Counted from the first letter of the stretch, positions 37,001-47,107 are shown. The stretch: 64,000 bases of DNA from Nymphalis io (GCF_905147045.1 NC_065917.1:5658501-5722500); one strand, 5' to 3'. Numbers and translations are program-made. Notes: generated from the letters alone by a model not told the origin.

Positions 37001-39326
37001 CGTTTATCAGCTGTGGTCTGAAAAGACTTACTTGTTTTTTTTATGTTATAGGCAAATGGACCACCTGATGTTAAGTCACCACCAGACATAGACATTTACG
37101 ATGTAAGAAATATTAACCAACCATTACATGTCCAATGCTCCACCAACCTTGGGAATAAAAATATGCCCCTTGTGATTGTTGTTACACTGGCTCACTCACA
37201 AAACACAACAACAGAATACATAATATTGTTGTGTTCCAATTCAACTACAATTTGACATAAACAAATAAAATTTCATTGAACATCCTGAAGGGAATCTACA
37301 AATATGAACACCACGCGTTATCATTTATATAATCTTGTGTTTAGTAAAGCCTTATGTACTTGTGATTTTTAATCATATGTATTATATTTATTGGCAATGT
37401 TATATAATATATAGAAACGTTATTAATATACCTTTAGAATGATATAGGAATCGCCTTTATAGAACTTCCCGACATCCTTTTGAGGGACAGCAACGGGATC
37501 GAAGTTCTGGTGAAGAGAAATTTAAGCAATTACATTATTATAAGTATTATTTATCTTTAAATCATTATTTAAGATGCATTTATGATACGTAGAATCGGAG
37601 ACAGTCCCAACACTATCCTAAGGATCATTGCCAATTATGGGAACAGCATTTGGCAACCTTCGTCAAGTCCTCAAGTCGTCTATACCGCAATGTTTGAAGA
37701 CGAAAGTCTTCAACCAATGCGTCTTACCTGCCATGACATACGGTGCCGAAACGTGGACACTAACTGCGGGACTAGTCCAAAAATTCAAAGTCGCTCAGCG
37801 TGCTATGGAGCGAGCTATGCTCGGAGTATCTTTGAAGGATATAATCAGAAATGAGATTATCCGGAAAAGAACCGGAGTCACCGACATAGCTTGCAAAATT
37901 AGCAGGCTGAAGTGGCAGTGGGCTGGTCACGTATGTCGTAGGACCGATGGCCGTTTTTTTTTTTTTTTTATAGAATAGGAAGGCGGACGAGCATATGGGC
38001 CACCTGATGGTAAGTGGTCACCAACGCTCTTAGACATTGGCATTGTAAGAAATGCCAACCATCGCTTACATATCCAATGCGCCACCAACCTTGGGAACTA
38101 AGATTTTATGTCCCTTGTGCCTGTAATTACACTGGCTCACTCACCCTTCAAACCGGAACACAACAATATCAAGTATTGCTGTTTTGCGGTAGAATATCTG
38201 ATGAGTGGGTGGTACCTACCCAGACGAGCTTGCACAAAGCTCTACCACCAGTTGGAGCACGACGAATTATAAACACGAAAATTCAGTGGTGCTTGCCCGG
38301 GTTTGAACGATCATCGGTTAAGATTCACGCGTTCTAACCACTAGGCTATCTCGGCTTAATTAATTTAATTCTTATATATTATAATTATTATTTTTGTGAT
38401 TGTGACTGAGATTCTAATTATTATTATTAATGTATGCTATAATATAATGTGTAATGTACCAAAAGTATGGGCCTTGATGCCTGAAAAATAAAGATTATTA
38501 TTATCATTGATATTTAAACACGTTAGCTTTCGATATACGGTATAAAAATGGCGGTCCTTTACATGAATGCACCAGGTTCACCACTAATAGGGACATATGG
38601 CGAAAAGTTCTCTGACAAGAGTGTCACGACGAAGAAGAAGAATACGGTAGGGGTTAACTGAAAGTTCGAGAGTCAGATGACGTCAGCGTGTGATTTTTTA
38701 TTGTGAGTGTGCGTGAGATACACGAGCTCACATGTTTATAAAACAATTCTCGTAAGTACCTTGGCGTTCCTGCCATTTAATTATAAAATGATACCTCTAT
38801 CCTCCATAACTCGAGACCAGCTCGCTGACCCGCGCTGGCGAATGCTGGGTGAGTCCGTGCCTTCTGTCTTGCGTCCTAGAAAGATTTAAAAAAAAATAAT
38901 TTTTATTCGTCAATACTTTTAAATCTATATGATTCTCTAGATGATAGATATAGCCTGGTTTAGTAGGTAGGCAATAAGGCTGCTTTCAGAATTCTACAGT
39001 TACTAATTCTATATAAATATATGTATGTATATACGAGAAATACTACTGACTTACTGACTCATCACGAGATCTCCGAATATAATCTATAGGTACGATTGAT
39101 TTGAAATTTAACAGAGTTTTAAACAACAGAGGCCACGCTTTTGATTAAATTACTCCATTTTTTACAATCAATTTTATTTAGCAATTTAATTTAAAAAAAG
39201 TTCAGTTGCTTAGGTACCTTAATTTGTACTACGTATGATATAGTTACCATAATATTGTTAATTTAGGTTGATAGACATTTATTCTCAAAAATACATAAGT
39301 CGCTTACATGAGAATACAGACATATT

Positions 39327-39357
<31 letters not shown>

Positions 39358-39904
39358 ATTCATATATAGTAATATGATGTTTATATTCGTCTTTAGTAGT
39401 TGACCCATTTAACGCATTCACTTATTTATTTATTTTTTTTCTTATTGTTTTTTTTTTTTTTAAATTGAATATTCTATGATATATTCAGCTAGTTTGATCT
39501 TCCATGCATTAAATGAGTGTACACTTTTTATGTGTGCAGGTATTTTATTGTAAAGTCGTGCTCCTTCATATGTAAGGATTCTTGTACCATATGACTTTTG
39601 TCTGGAACACCCTCCCGACCTCCGTTTCACCCACCACTTACAATATGGGTACCTTCAAGTCTAGAGTGAATAGGCATCTTCTAGGCAAGTGCGCTCCATC
39701 TTAGACTGTATCATCACATTCCATCAGGTGTGATAACAATCAAGCGCTAGCTTATATATTAAAAAAAAATGACGGCAAAGTTTTCGGTAAGACAAGAAAG
39801 CTAGCTCGTCGGTTTCTACGGTTACGATGTTCCATTGTTTTCGTAAAACACGTATTAATGTAGATGCTTTTGTGGAGAATTTTTCTGATTAGGAAACATG
39901 TTCT

Positions 39905-39941
<37 letters not shown>

Positions 39942-42354
39942 TAATATTTGGCAGCTTTATATATATTTGGCAGCTTTATATATATATATATATAAAGCTG
40001 CCAAATATTCAATTAATTTATGTTATTTAAAGAACAATTGAAATCAATAATACAGTAAAATTATTATTTAAATAATAAAATACAAACGTCACGATGTTAA
40101 AAATAAATAAATAAATTACACCCAGACTCAGGAGACACAGACATGTTCATGCAGACAAATGTCTGTCCTGTGTGGGAATCGAACTCACAACCTTCGGCGT
40201 GAAAGGAAAGTAGTAGCAAACACCCGAATCGGCTCAATTTAATTTCATCGATGTCAAACAAATCTATCTTAAATCATATTTAAAATCATAGTTATGTACT
40301 ATTATTGATCCAGTATATAGCTCCAGTAACAGCCTGTTAATGTCCCACTGCTGGGCTAAGGCCTCCTCTCCCTTTTTGAGAAGAAGGTTTGGAGCTTATT
40401 CCACCACGCTGCTTCAATAAGGGTTGGTGGAATACACATGTGGCAGAATTTCAGTGAAATTAGACACATGCAGTTTTCCTCACGATGTTTTCCTTCACCG
40501 TAAAGCACGAGATGAATTATAAACACGAATTAAGCACATGAATCATTCATGCGTTCTAACCACTGGGCCATCTCGGCTTACTATAGCTCCAGTAAAGGTA
40601 TATAAAACGTGAGAGCATGATTGTTTCAACATTGAACGCTAATAGCTTACATAAGCGGGTGTAGTCCATTATCCTATAAAGGTCGTCTTGTTTACCATGA
40701 GATAAATGGACCAATTTTGTTTTAACTTTTATGATAGTAAATTTTTTAAGTACTAATAAATCGTATTTACACCGAACTATTACTAATTTCCACACTGGTG
40801 ACCCAAGAGCTGGCGCATGTTGAGCCCAAAGGCTAAGTCTAGCGGTGCAGAGGCAATAGTGCCAGCGTCTTGGGTACAATGACAGAAGACAATCTTTTAG
40901 ACGACGTGTTTTTTCTTTAAATTTGTAATGCGTATTTTGTTTTATATTTTAATTTTAGTTATAGAATATATGATTACAAATGACTGTACATAGTTTATTA
41001 AATTATATATGCTAATAAATAATTCATCTATACATTATAGTAACAGCCTGTGAATATCCCACTGCTGGGCTAAGGTCTCCTCTCCCTTTTATATGTATAG
41101 AGCTATTTCCACCACGCTGCTCCAATGCGGATTGGTAGAACACATATGTGGCAGAATTTCAGTGAAATTAGACACATGCAGGTTTCCTAACGATGTTTTC
41201 CTTCATCGTAAAGCACGAGATGAATTATAATCACAAATTAAGCGAATGAAAACCCAGTGGTGCTTCCCCGGGTTCGAACCCACGATCATCGGTTAAGATT
41301 CACGCGTTCTTGCCACTAGGCCGTCTCGGATTATTACATGTACATTATGGGGTATCAAGCGATATATTAAACTAAGGAACAGTTTTTTGTTCACACAACT
41401 AAAATTTATTTGATAACTTTAAAATTATACCACACTATATATGATCATACAGTACGAGATCCGAAACAGAGTTGATCTCCACCCATCTGCTTACCGGATG
41501 AGAATATTTTTTTCTTAAATCTTAAATTTTTTTCTATCGACTGTATCACTGCGAGTGTTCTGAGGAATTATTCTCTCTAATTCCTACTTCCCCCTTCCTT
41601 CTTAAGTCCACGCGAGCTGGTTCTCGATGTCACCGCTTAACTGTGACATCAATTCCATCGCGAATAAAGAAATTTGGCAACTCCTTTCTTTGTCGCACTT
41701 AAAAAAAATGGAATTCCTTACCAGCTCACGTGTTCCCCTCCTCTTACAACCTCGGTTCCTTCAAACGAGGCGTGAAGAGGCATCTTGCGGGCCGGCAAGG
41801 CGAAGGCGGCTAGTGCAGAGCGTTTCTCCCGTCTGTACTGGCCGTCGTCGCTTTTGGGCTCTACTACCACTTACCATCAGGTGGAGTAGTCATTTGCCCT
41901 CTCGGTGAATAAAATAATAATAATAATAATTAAATAAACATATTATGATTACATTGCCCACTAAAATATGGTCAAGACTGTCTTAAATTGATTATTCTTT
42001 TCTTTTTTGAATTGAAATTTGAACGAGTCTCACACCAATCGAAAATATAAAATATAAGAAAATGGTACACTTACGTTACCCACATTTTTCCTGCCACCAC
42101 TCCCTGAATAGTATAGCGAATGTTTAGACAGCGCGGTTCAGAAAAATTTACTTATTTAATAAGCGCCATCTATCGCTATCGGGTTGCAACAACACCATTA
42201 TACGAATCGTCGTATTAAAAATGACATATCACATAATATCACCTTATCAGATAGAGATGTGATGTGTGGTGTCAATGACTGCTGTCGTGTCGTGGTCCTG
42301 GCGCACACGGATGCTGTGAGGGCAATGACCGCCCATAGATAAAGTAGCTTCATT
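28046..42354 (-). CDS. Gelsolin-2: secreted four-domain gelsolin
   Basis: Predicted extracellular gelsolin. Coding exons in order (minus strand): 42353-42243, 38875-38795, 37506-37432, 37017-36822, 35819-35704, 35105-34928, 33841-33741, 33344-33228, 32796-32728, 31938-31876, 31364-31256, 30568-30456, 30207-30097, 29242-29129, 28114-28046. All are GT-AG with consistent phases, giving 540 residues. Residues 1-18 (MKLLYLWAVIALTASVCA) form a signal peptide. G1 about 53-168 (FYKGDSYIILK), G2 about 172-283 (GGHQSGFNHV, MNKGDCFILD), G3 about 288-400 (ETYILDTVSGSIYVWVG). The fourth domain, 405-515, has TYLLQSGGDSFIWFGKE and ends TVVKQGQEPDNF...KWDPYMW, which resembles the last domain (G6) of six-domain gelsolins. 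A 22-residue charged tail follows. Through G3 the exons match gelsolin-1 in position and phase. Architecture beyond G3 is inferred by eye. Confidence 0.93.
28320..28608 (-). repeat. SINE-B copy, full length
   Basis: TTAACAGCCTGTTAATGTCC to ACTAGGCCATCTCGGCTC, in the last intron of gelsolin-2 and in the gene's own orientation. Confidence 0.87.
28854..29090 (-). repeat. SINE-A copy, 3' truncated
   Basis: GTAGATGGACGGGCGAATGG to TTGCACAAAGCTCTACATCC; ends about 40 bp from gelsolin-2 exon 29129. Confidence 0.78.
29300..29450 (+). repeat. Short repeat, family H
   Basis: GTGAGTTTGTTTGTTACGC, then a body with TTAAACCGATCGTC. Confidence 0.4.
29512..30073 (-). repeat. SINE-A copy split by SINE-C
   Basis: 29512-29718 and 30002-30073 are the two halves of one SINE-A, rejoining at AAGTACT. 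Confidence 0.82.
29719..30001 (+). repeat. SINE-C copy nested in SINE-A
   Basis: Head GACGAGCCGGTTGGCGTGG near 29725, tail (ATT)n then A. Flanked by AAGTACT at 29712-29718 and 30002-30008, the target duplication. Confidence 0.87.
30277..30396 (-). repeat. SINE-A fragment, diverged
   Basis: GTGGCTCACTGGCTCACTTT to GACCTACCACAAAGT. Confidence 0.6.
30703..30900 (+). repeat. SINE-D fragment
   Basis: AAGTTATTGGGTTTTTCCGT to GAGAGTGCACCTGTGTTGG, lacking the head. Confidence 0.75.
31447..31715 (-). repeat. SINE-B copy
   Basis: GTGACAGTCTGTTAATGTCC to CTAGACCATCTCGGTT, with a deletion in the 3' part. Confidence 0.82.
32219..32506 (-). repeat. SINE-A copy
   Basis: Poly(T), GTATAGGTAGGCGGAAGAAC, body, ends CTACCACCAGT. 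Confidence 0.83.
32550..32700. repeat. Unclassified repeat shared with 26150-26280
   Basis: Shared motifs AGGATTTTT, AACCCCTAAGGT and GGGGATGAAATTT occur in the last gelsolin-1 intron, here in a gelsolin-2 intron, and loosely near 56330. Confidence 0.4.
32846..33131 (+). repeat. SINE-B copy, full length
   Basis: AGCCGAGATGGCCTAGTGG head, GGGTTCAAACCCG, 3' end CAGCAGTGGGACATTCACAG. Opposite to gelsolin-2. Confidence 0.87.
33940..34127 (+). mobile_element. LINE 3' end fragment, ACCATCAGGTGG type
   Basis: AACGAAGCGTGAAAGCATCTT, GGCCGTCGTCGCGTTTGGAC and ACCACTTACCATCAGGTGG, parallel to 41700-41940. Confidence 0.6.
34493..34671 (+). repeat. Short repeat, family H
   Basis: CTAATATATAAATACGAAAG to GCGGGCAAAAACTAG. 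34140-34490 holds nothing identifiable. Confidence 0.55.
34741..34831 (+). repeat. SINE-C 3' fragment
   Basis: TATATCAGTTGTCTGGTT to CCCAGGATATTATTATTATT. Confidence 0.75.
35135..35300 (+). repeat. Unclassified repeat, family F
   Basis: CGCGTTTTCCCCACGAGAAC, GCACCCCGAACATCGGAATA, CCGTCTTAACGAGGA. A second copy is at 54172-54320. The GC content suggests old coding sequence of a mobile element. Confidence 0.55.
35951..36382. repeat. Two SINE-C copies in inverted orientation
   Basis: 35951-36087 is the 3' half on the minus strand. 36115-36382 is a nearly complete + strand copy (GGTTGGCGTGGTTGGTGG head, (ATT)n tail). The shared 3' halves could form a long stem of about 130 bases. Confidence 0.82.
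36413..36570 (-). repeat. SINE-D fragment, diverged
   Basis: ATTATTGTGCACGAGTGTGT and CACTTATTGGTCTGAGCC. 36580-36780 shows nothing identifiable. Confidence 0.55.
37034..37213 (-). repeat. SINE-A fragment
   Basis: ATAGGCAAATGGACCACCTG to CACTGGCTCACTCAC; starts 17 bp upstream of gelsolin-2 exon 4's acceptor. Confidence 0.7.
37576..37953 (+). pseudogene. RTE-type LINE reverse transcriptase C-terminal fragment
   Basis: The frame at 37628 encodes VFNQCVLPAMTYGAETWTLT, QRAMERAMLGVSLKDIIRNE and LKWQWAGHVCRRTDGR, hallmarks of the RTE RT C-terminal region. A frameshift lies near 37640. SINE-A (37954) interrupts it on the right. It lies in gelsolin-2 intron 37507-38794, opposite to the gene. Confidence 0.85.
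37954..38252 (-). repeat. SINE-A copy, full length, inserted in RTE LINE
   Basis: Long poly(T), TATAGAATAGGAAGGCGGAC, body, ends CTACCACCAGT. Confidence 0.87.
38253..38358 (-). repeat. SINE-B head fragment
   Basis: GAGCACGACGAATTATAAAC to CTAGGCTATCTCGGCT; abuts the SINE-A. Confidence 0.75.
38380..38512 (+). mobile_element. Probable LINE 3' tail
   Basis: ATGTGTAATGTACC to GAAAAATAAAGATTATTATTA, a 3' UTR-like tail with simple repeats. Confidence 0.3.
39320..39360. repeat. (TA)n(TG)n microsatellite
   Basis: TATATATATATATATATATG followed by TG units. 38900-39300 is AT-rich with nothing identifiable. Confidence 0.85.
39590..39755 (+). mobile_element. LINE 3' end fragment (CR1/Jockey-like)
   Basis: Encodes WNTLPTSVSPTTYNMGTFKS RVNRHLLGKCAPS and a stop, the usual last residues of such LINE ORFs; same family as 23283. 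Confidence 0.6.
39906..40009. repeat. (TA)n with inverted TTTGGCAGCTTTA repeats
   Basis: TTTGGCAGCTTTATATATA occurs twice forward (about 39947 and 39966) and once inverted (about 39987-40006). The last two form a perfect stem of at least 20 bp around a TA core (39963-40008). Confidence 0.85.
40116..40236 (-). repeat. SINE-C head fragment
   Basis: ACACCCAGACTCAGGAGAC to GAATCGGCTC (complement). Confidence 0.72.
40324..40580 (-). repeat. SINE-B copy, B box deleted
   Basis: CAGTAACAGCCTGTTAATGT to CCACTGGGCCATCTCGGCTT; about 40 bp of the head are missing. Confidence 0.82.
40780..41000 (+). repeat. LTR-like repeat piece, also at 61815-62010
   Basis: Shared: CTGGTGACC, GTGCAGAGGCAATAGTG, CAATCTTTTAGACG, ATGACTGTACATAGTTT. 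CACACTGGTGACCC looks like an LTR end plus primer-binding site; the class is inferred. Confidence 0.4.
41037..41333 (-). repeat. SINE-B copy
   Basis: AGTAACAGCCTGTGAATATC to CACTAGGCCGTCTCGGAT. Confidence 0.83.
41700..41940 (+). mobile_element. LINE 3' end fragment, ACCATCAGGTGG type, (AAT)n tail
   Basis: CCTTCAAACGAGGCGTGAAG, GGCCGTCGTCGCTTTTGGGC, ACCACTTACCATCAGGTGG, then GAATAAAATAATAATAATA. The encoded FKRGVKRHLAGR-like end resembles non-LTR ORF2 ends. Confidence 0.65.
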
Positions 42355-42426
42355 CTGTAACAATTTATTTAAGAATTAGCAAAAAAATAAATATATAGAA
42401 ACAAATTTAGACCACCCTTTTATACG

Positions 42427-42712
42427 TTTTTTTTATATATTATAAGTAGACGGTGGCATACGGGCCACCTGATGGTAAGTGGTCACGAAAAGCCATAGAC
42501 ATTGGCATTGTAAGAAACGTTAACCATCGCTTACATCGCCAATGAGCCACCGACCTTGAGAAACTAAGATGTTATGTCCCTTGTGCCTGTAATTACACTG
42601 GTTCACCGTTCAAACCAGAACACAACAATACCAAGTACTGCTGTTTCGCGGTAGAATATCTGATAAGTAGGTAGTACCTACAGACGAGCTTGCACAAAGC
42701 CCTTCCACCAGT
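42427..42712 (-). repeat. SINE-A copy
   Basis: TTATAAGTAGACGGTGGCAT to AGCCCTTCCACCAGT; in gelsolin-2 intron 1, about 70 bp upstream of the signal-peptide exon. Confidence 0.83.
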
Positions 42713-42985
42713 GAAAAACTTAAAACCAGATGTAGTACCGAAAGTCGGTTGAAACATTCGGTATATCGATAAGATTTAATAAACACAGGGAACCAATTCA
42801 GGTGTTTCAACCTCTGATTCATTTCAGCACCTCAATTCCAACCACAGGAGTAAAGACAAAAAATCTTTGTCCTTGAATTGACGCGACATCATTGGTCGAC
42901 ATCTTGAATAAACTACGGTATACATTATGGATTCGGAAGGAATTGTTGTTGTTGAATCGCCTACAAAAATCGCCAAGATTTTGTA

Positions 42986-43276
42986 GGCGAGATGGCCTAG
43001 TGGTTAGAACGAGTGAATCTTAACCGATGATCATGGGTTCAAGCGCGCAAGCACCATTGAATTTTCATTTGCCTAATTTGTGTGTATAATTCAACTCGTG
43101 CTTGACGGTGAAGGAAAACATCTGAGGGAACCTACATGTGTCTAATTTCATTGAAATTCTGCCACGTGTGTATTCTACCAACCCGCATTGGAGCAGCGTG
43201 GTGGAATAAGCTCCAAACCTTTTCCTCAAAAAGGTGGCCTTAGCCCAGCATTGGGACATTAACATGCTGTTACTGA
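42986..43276 (+). repeat. SINE-B copy
   Basis: GGCGAGATGGCCTAGTGG head, 3' end CAGCATTGGGACATTAACAT. Confidence 0.85.
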
Positions 43277-43339
43277 TGTTTTTATCGGAACATTAGAAGT
43301 AAAATTAAAGTGTTTATAAGTAGTTAAGTGGAATAGTGT

Positions 43340-43460
43340 TGTATTATAAATAGGGATAAATTAATCGAGAACTGTTTGTAGTGCGTAATACAGCAGAGAT
43401 ATTCGCGAATCGTATGTAATATGTAAATATAAGTTTTGTTTATATTTACTCCTCCTTTGA
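43340..43460 (+). repeat. Repeat piece also at 62080-62140 and 63035
   Basis: GAACTGTTTGTAGTGCGTAA, CAGAGATATTCGCGAATCG, CCTCCTTTGATTGG; the same blocks in the same order occur near the window end. Confidence 0.45.
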
Positions 43461-43470
43461 TTGGAAAAGA

Positions 43471-43732
43471 TTATAATAATAATATCCTGGGACATTTTTC
43501 ACACATGGCCATCTGATCCCAAATTAAGCTTGTACAAAGCTTGTGCTATTGAAACCAGACAACTGATATACTATACTACTTTTCTTTTGTAAATTCATAC
43601 TTATATAGATAATTACACCCAGACTCGGGACAAACAAACATGTTCATGCACACAAATGTCTGTCCTGGGTGGGAATCGAACTCACAACCTTCGGCGTGAG
43701 AGGCATGTATCTCAACCACGCCAACCGGCTCG
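43471..43732 (-). repeat. SINE-C copy, full length
   Basis: ATAATATCCTGGGACATTTT to ACCACGCCAACCGGCTCG. Confidence 0.87.
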
Positions 43733-43795
43733 TCATCATAGACTACATTTTAAATTGATTTCAACTATAGTATATTAACCTTATCAGATAGTTAT

Positions 43796-44035
43796 AAATC
43801 TGGTAAATCTTAACAAATGATTGTGGGTTCAAATCCGCAAGCACAAGCATTCACTTCGAGCTTGACAGTAAAGGTAAACATCGCAAGGAAACCTGCATGT
43901 GTCTAATTTCACTGTAACTCCGACAAATGTGTTTTCCGCCAACACGAATTGGAGCAGCATGATGAAATAAGCTCCAAACGTTCTGCTCGAAAAATGATAG
44001 GCCTTTGCCCAGTGTGATATTCACAAACTGACGCA
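43796..44035 (+). repeat. SINE-B copy, old and diverged
   Basis: CTTAACAAATGATTGTGGG to TGCCCAGTGTGATATTCAC. 44040-45690 is AT-rich with family-H-like scraps near 44340 and 45270 and nothing else I can name. Confidence 0.65.
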
Positions 44036-45695
44036 TAGTATATGAATACATCCAAGGTCCAATAGCCAGCCTTCCTGTTTACACCAAGACCTCAATACAA
44101 ACGTATCTTATATCACCGTGCGAACATATTAAATCTGTTTAAAGGCGTACAATTATCATTGTTCCAATGTTTTTTTCCTTCATATATATGAATCATTCTT
44201 TATCAAGGCTTTACTAGGACAAAGAAATATTTCAAAGCGTTGTTAGGTGTGTATTTTAAAAGAATATTCGCTACAAACTAGCGACTTTATTTTTAATTAA
44301 AAAAAAATTACAACATCAAAATTGTTGAAACTAATTTGTACTAATATTATAAATGAGAATATATGTCTGTTTGTTACGTATTCACACGAAATATGCATGA
44401 AGCTTGAACATCAACGTAAATGTAATGTAAGATAGATGACATACATCATGTTTTTGTAGACTGTAATAAATTTAGAGACCCTAGGGAAGCATTGATAAAT
44501 AGATTTCAGCTATGCCGGTTAAATGTCGGAGAAATGCAAAGTGCTTTATCAGATCCCACGTTTACAGTGGCCAAAGCAATATGCAGTATGATGTCTGTCT
44601 GTCAGTATGTAACGTAATTATAAATCCTATAAGATAAAATTTGATATGTAAGACAGCTTACGGTACGATGGGTTTGACATGCCGCAAGGATAAGAAACCC
44701 GTTAAAAAAAGGAAAAGAAACATCAAGGATATTCATAGGCTAGTTTTACCTAACGCCAACCTCAACACGCGAGCGATGTCACGGTATTGTTAATTCCATA
44801 AGCACGTCTATAGGCATTTTTACCCATTCTATTATAAATAGAAAATTTTAAACGATGATTTAGTACAGATACGTTAAGTTTATTTAAAATTGTTTATTAA
44901 AACTGGTTCCTAGAACTAGTAGGAGGGGAAGATGGTGCCCTCACCTTTTTTTACCCCAAACAACCGTTTGAGTTGTTAACACATAAAGCTTAGCAAACAA
45001 ACATACTTGCATATGTTGCTAATATTAGACTGAATACCTTGGAATACTCCTTATAATAATTCAGACAGAACATCGGACGGAAAAAAAAAAAATTTTTGAA
45101 AAAAGTTATTTTTAAATCTCAGACAGATATAGCAATGTTATTTATTTGTATATATATATATATATATAAATTATATAATTATTGTACACATTTCGTGTAT
45201 TCGTATCTTATTAGAGGTCAAAATGCTTATCATAGTTTTAAGGTTCAAAAGATCCTGCTAACATCGTATTATTAATAATAATATACATGGAAATATAACT
45301 GTATGTCCGTTACGCGTACATAACTTAACCTCTAAATTTATGGCTATTTTTAACAGCCCAAAGCAAAAAGGGGGGGGTCCGCTTGGGATTTAAGCTTTAT
45401 ACCAGAATTCATCAAAATAGGTTCACTGGTTCAACCGTGAAAGCCGCAACAGACAGATTGCCTTTCGCATTTATAATATAAGTATATAAAATTATTACAT
45501 ATAACTCAAATATAATCATAAATTTGTCCATCCATATCGTTTACGAGGTTCCTTATCTAGTTATTGAGTTGAAGGGTTAAGTTTCTAGAATACACACATT
45601 TAACATTTACCAGTAAGTAAATATAAAACTCATGGTATATATATTTTTAATAAATAACACTTATTTATTTATTTATTAAGAATCCCCAACAAATG

Positions 45696-45991
45696 TTTTT
45701 TTTTTTTATAGAATAGGAAGGCGGACGAGCATATGGGCCACCTGATGGTAAGTGGTCACCAAACGCCCTTAGACATTGGCATTGTAAGAAATGTTAACCA
45801 TCGCTTACATCACCAATGCGCCACCAACCTTGGGAACTAAGATGTTATGTCCCTTGTGCCTGTAATTACACTGGCTCACTCACCCTTCAAACCGGAACAT
45901 AACAATACGAAGTACTGCTGTTTTGCGGTAGAATATCTGATGAGTGGGTGGTACCTACCCAGACGAGCTTGCACAAAGCCCTACCACCAGT
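45696..45991 (-). repeat. SINE-A copy, full length
   Basis: Poly(T), TATAGAATAGGAAGGCGGAC, body close to consensus, ends CTACCACCAGT. A good reference copy. Confidence 0.88.
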
Positions 45992-46247
45992 AATACATAA
46001 ATGATACACACTTACGAGTACATTACATCGTGGAATAATGTTTCAAAATATGCGTGCTCCTTCAATTAAAGGAGACCACAGCAAGCACATGAATAACGAC
46101 TAAATAGAAATTAAAAAATTATAAATATAAATGTTACATAAATAATAAATAAACACAGGAAATATAAAAAAGGTAAGCAATGGTTAAGCTAAGACTAAGT
46201 TATCATATTATAAAAAGAGCTTGGAGTTAGTATTAGTTGATATGAAT

Positions 46248-46432
46248 ATCAAAACTAATATTATAAATGCGAAAGTAACTTTGTCTGTTTGTCTCGCTTT
46301 CACGGCTACAGCGCTGAACCGATTTTGATAAATTTTGGCATTAAAAAAGCTTGAACCCCAAGGAAGGATGTAGGCTAATTTTATCAAAGCCAACACGTGC
46401 AAATGCCCCCGCAACAAGCGGGCGAAAACTAT
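46248..46432 (+). repeat. Short repeat, family H
   Basis: CTAATATTATAAATGCGAAA, GCTGAACCGATTTTGATAAA, GCGGGCGAAAACTATA. Confidence 0.6.
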
Positions 46433-46586
46433 ATAAATATAACTGTATTATTATTATATGTAACTTTTCTGTAAAAACAGTTGAGACTGAGTTTCTTGCC
46501 GGTTCTTCTCGTATCTACATACCGAACGGTTAATAGCTATTGTTTATTAATTACTTAACAAGTATATTTTGACTAATATATTCTTG

Positions 46587-46685
46587 AGCCGAGATGTCTA
46601 GTGATTGGAACATTCGCATCTTAGCTGAAGATTGTGGGTTCAAACCCTGGCAAACACCACTGAGTTCTTATATACTTGGCGAAGA
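46587..46685 (+). repeat. SINE-B head fragment
   Basis: GAGCCGAGATGTCTAGTGAT, B box GGGTTCAAACCC. Confidence 0.7.
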
Positions 46686-46756
46686 AAAACCTCATTATTA
46701 AATTTGCATGTGTTTTTATTTTTAAGTAATTCGTGTATATTAAAGTGTAACTATTA

Positions 46757-47020
46757 ACTTTTTAACCAGTTCTCGATATAATATAAAGGCTTCCCATAGA
46801 GCGTTTTACGGGCGGAGTGTCATCTGTGGAATCGCAGACAAGTCCGCAGCGATACGTCGGAAACGCAAATCGGTAACTTCATAGATACACTACGAGAGCC
46901 GTAGCTTCGACTTCGGCTTCGAATCTCTAGACCGACACAGACCGACACGCACCGTTGGGAGGGCATTTAGTGCGGTGCGTGGCTGTCCGTACCGATTCTG
47001 TCGATAACTGGTTAGAAAGT
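46757..47020. mobile_element. 264 bp MITE with 20 bp terminal inverted repeats
   Basis: Ends are ACTTTYTAACCAGTTMTCGA (46757-46776, and inverted at 47001-47020; 18 of 20 identical). The core is GC-rich, unlike its surroundings, and has a direct GACACAGACCGACACGCACC-like array. No clear target duplication was found. Confidence 0.55.
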
Positions 47021-47107
47021 CGATAATTCCACTTTCATATACATGAATAACTTAACTTTAAAGAAGGTCAATAATTTGGGTATTAATAATGTGTGTATAT
47101 TTTTCAT

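Noticed and set aside
42064..42105. Candidate small gelsolin-2 exon between acceptor CTATACTATTCAG and donor GTAAGT (minus strand)
   Set aside because: Its 29 bases would break the frame. The signal-peptide exon (ending at 42243) joins the exon at 38875 in phase without it. A 24-base variant using an inner GT keeps frame but has a weak donor.
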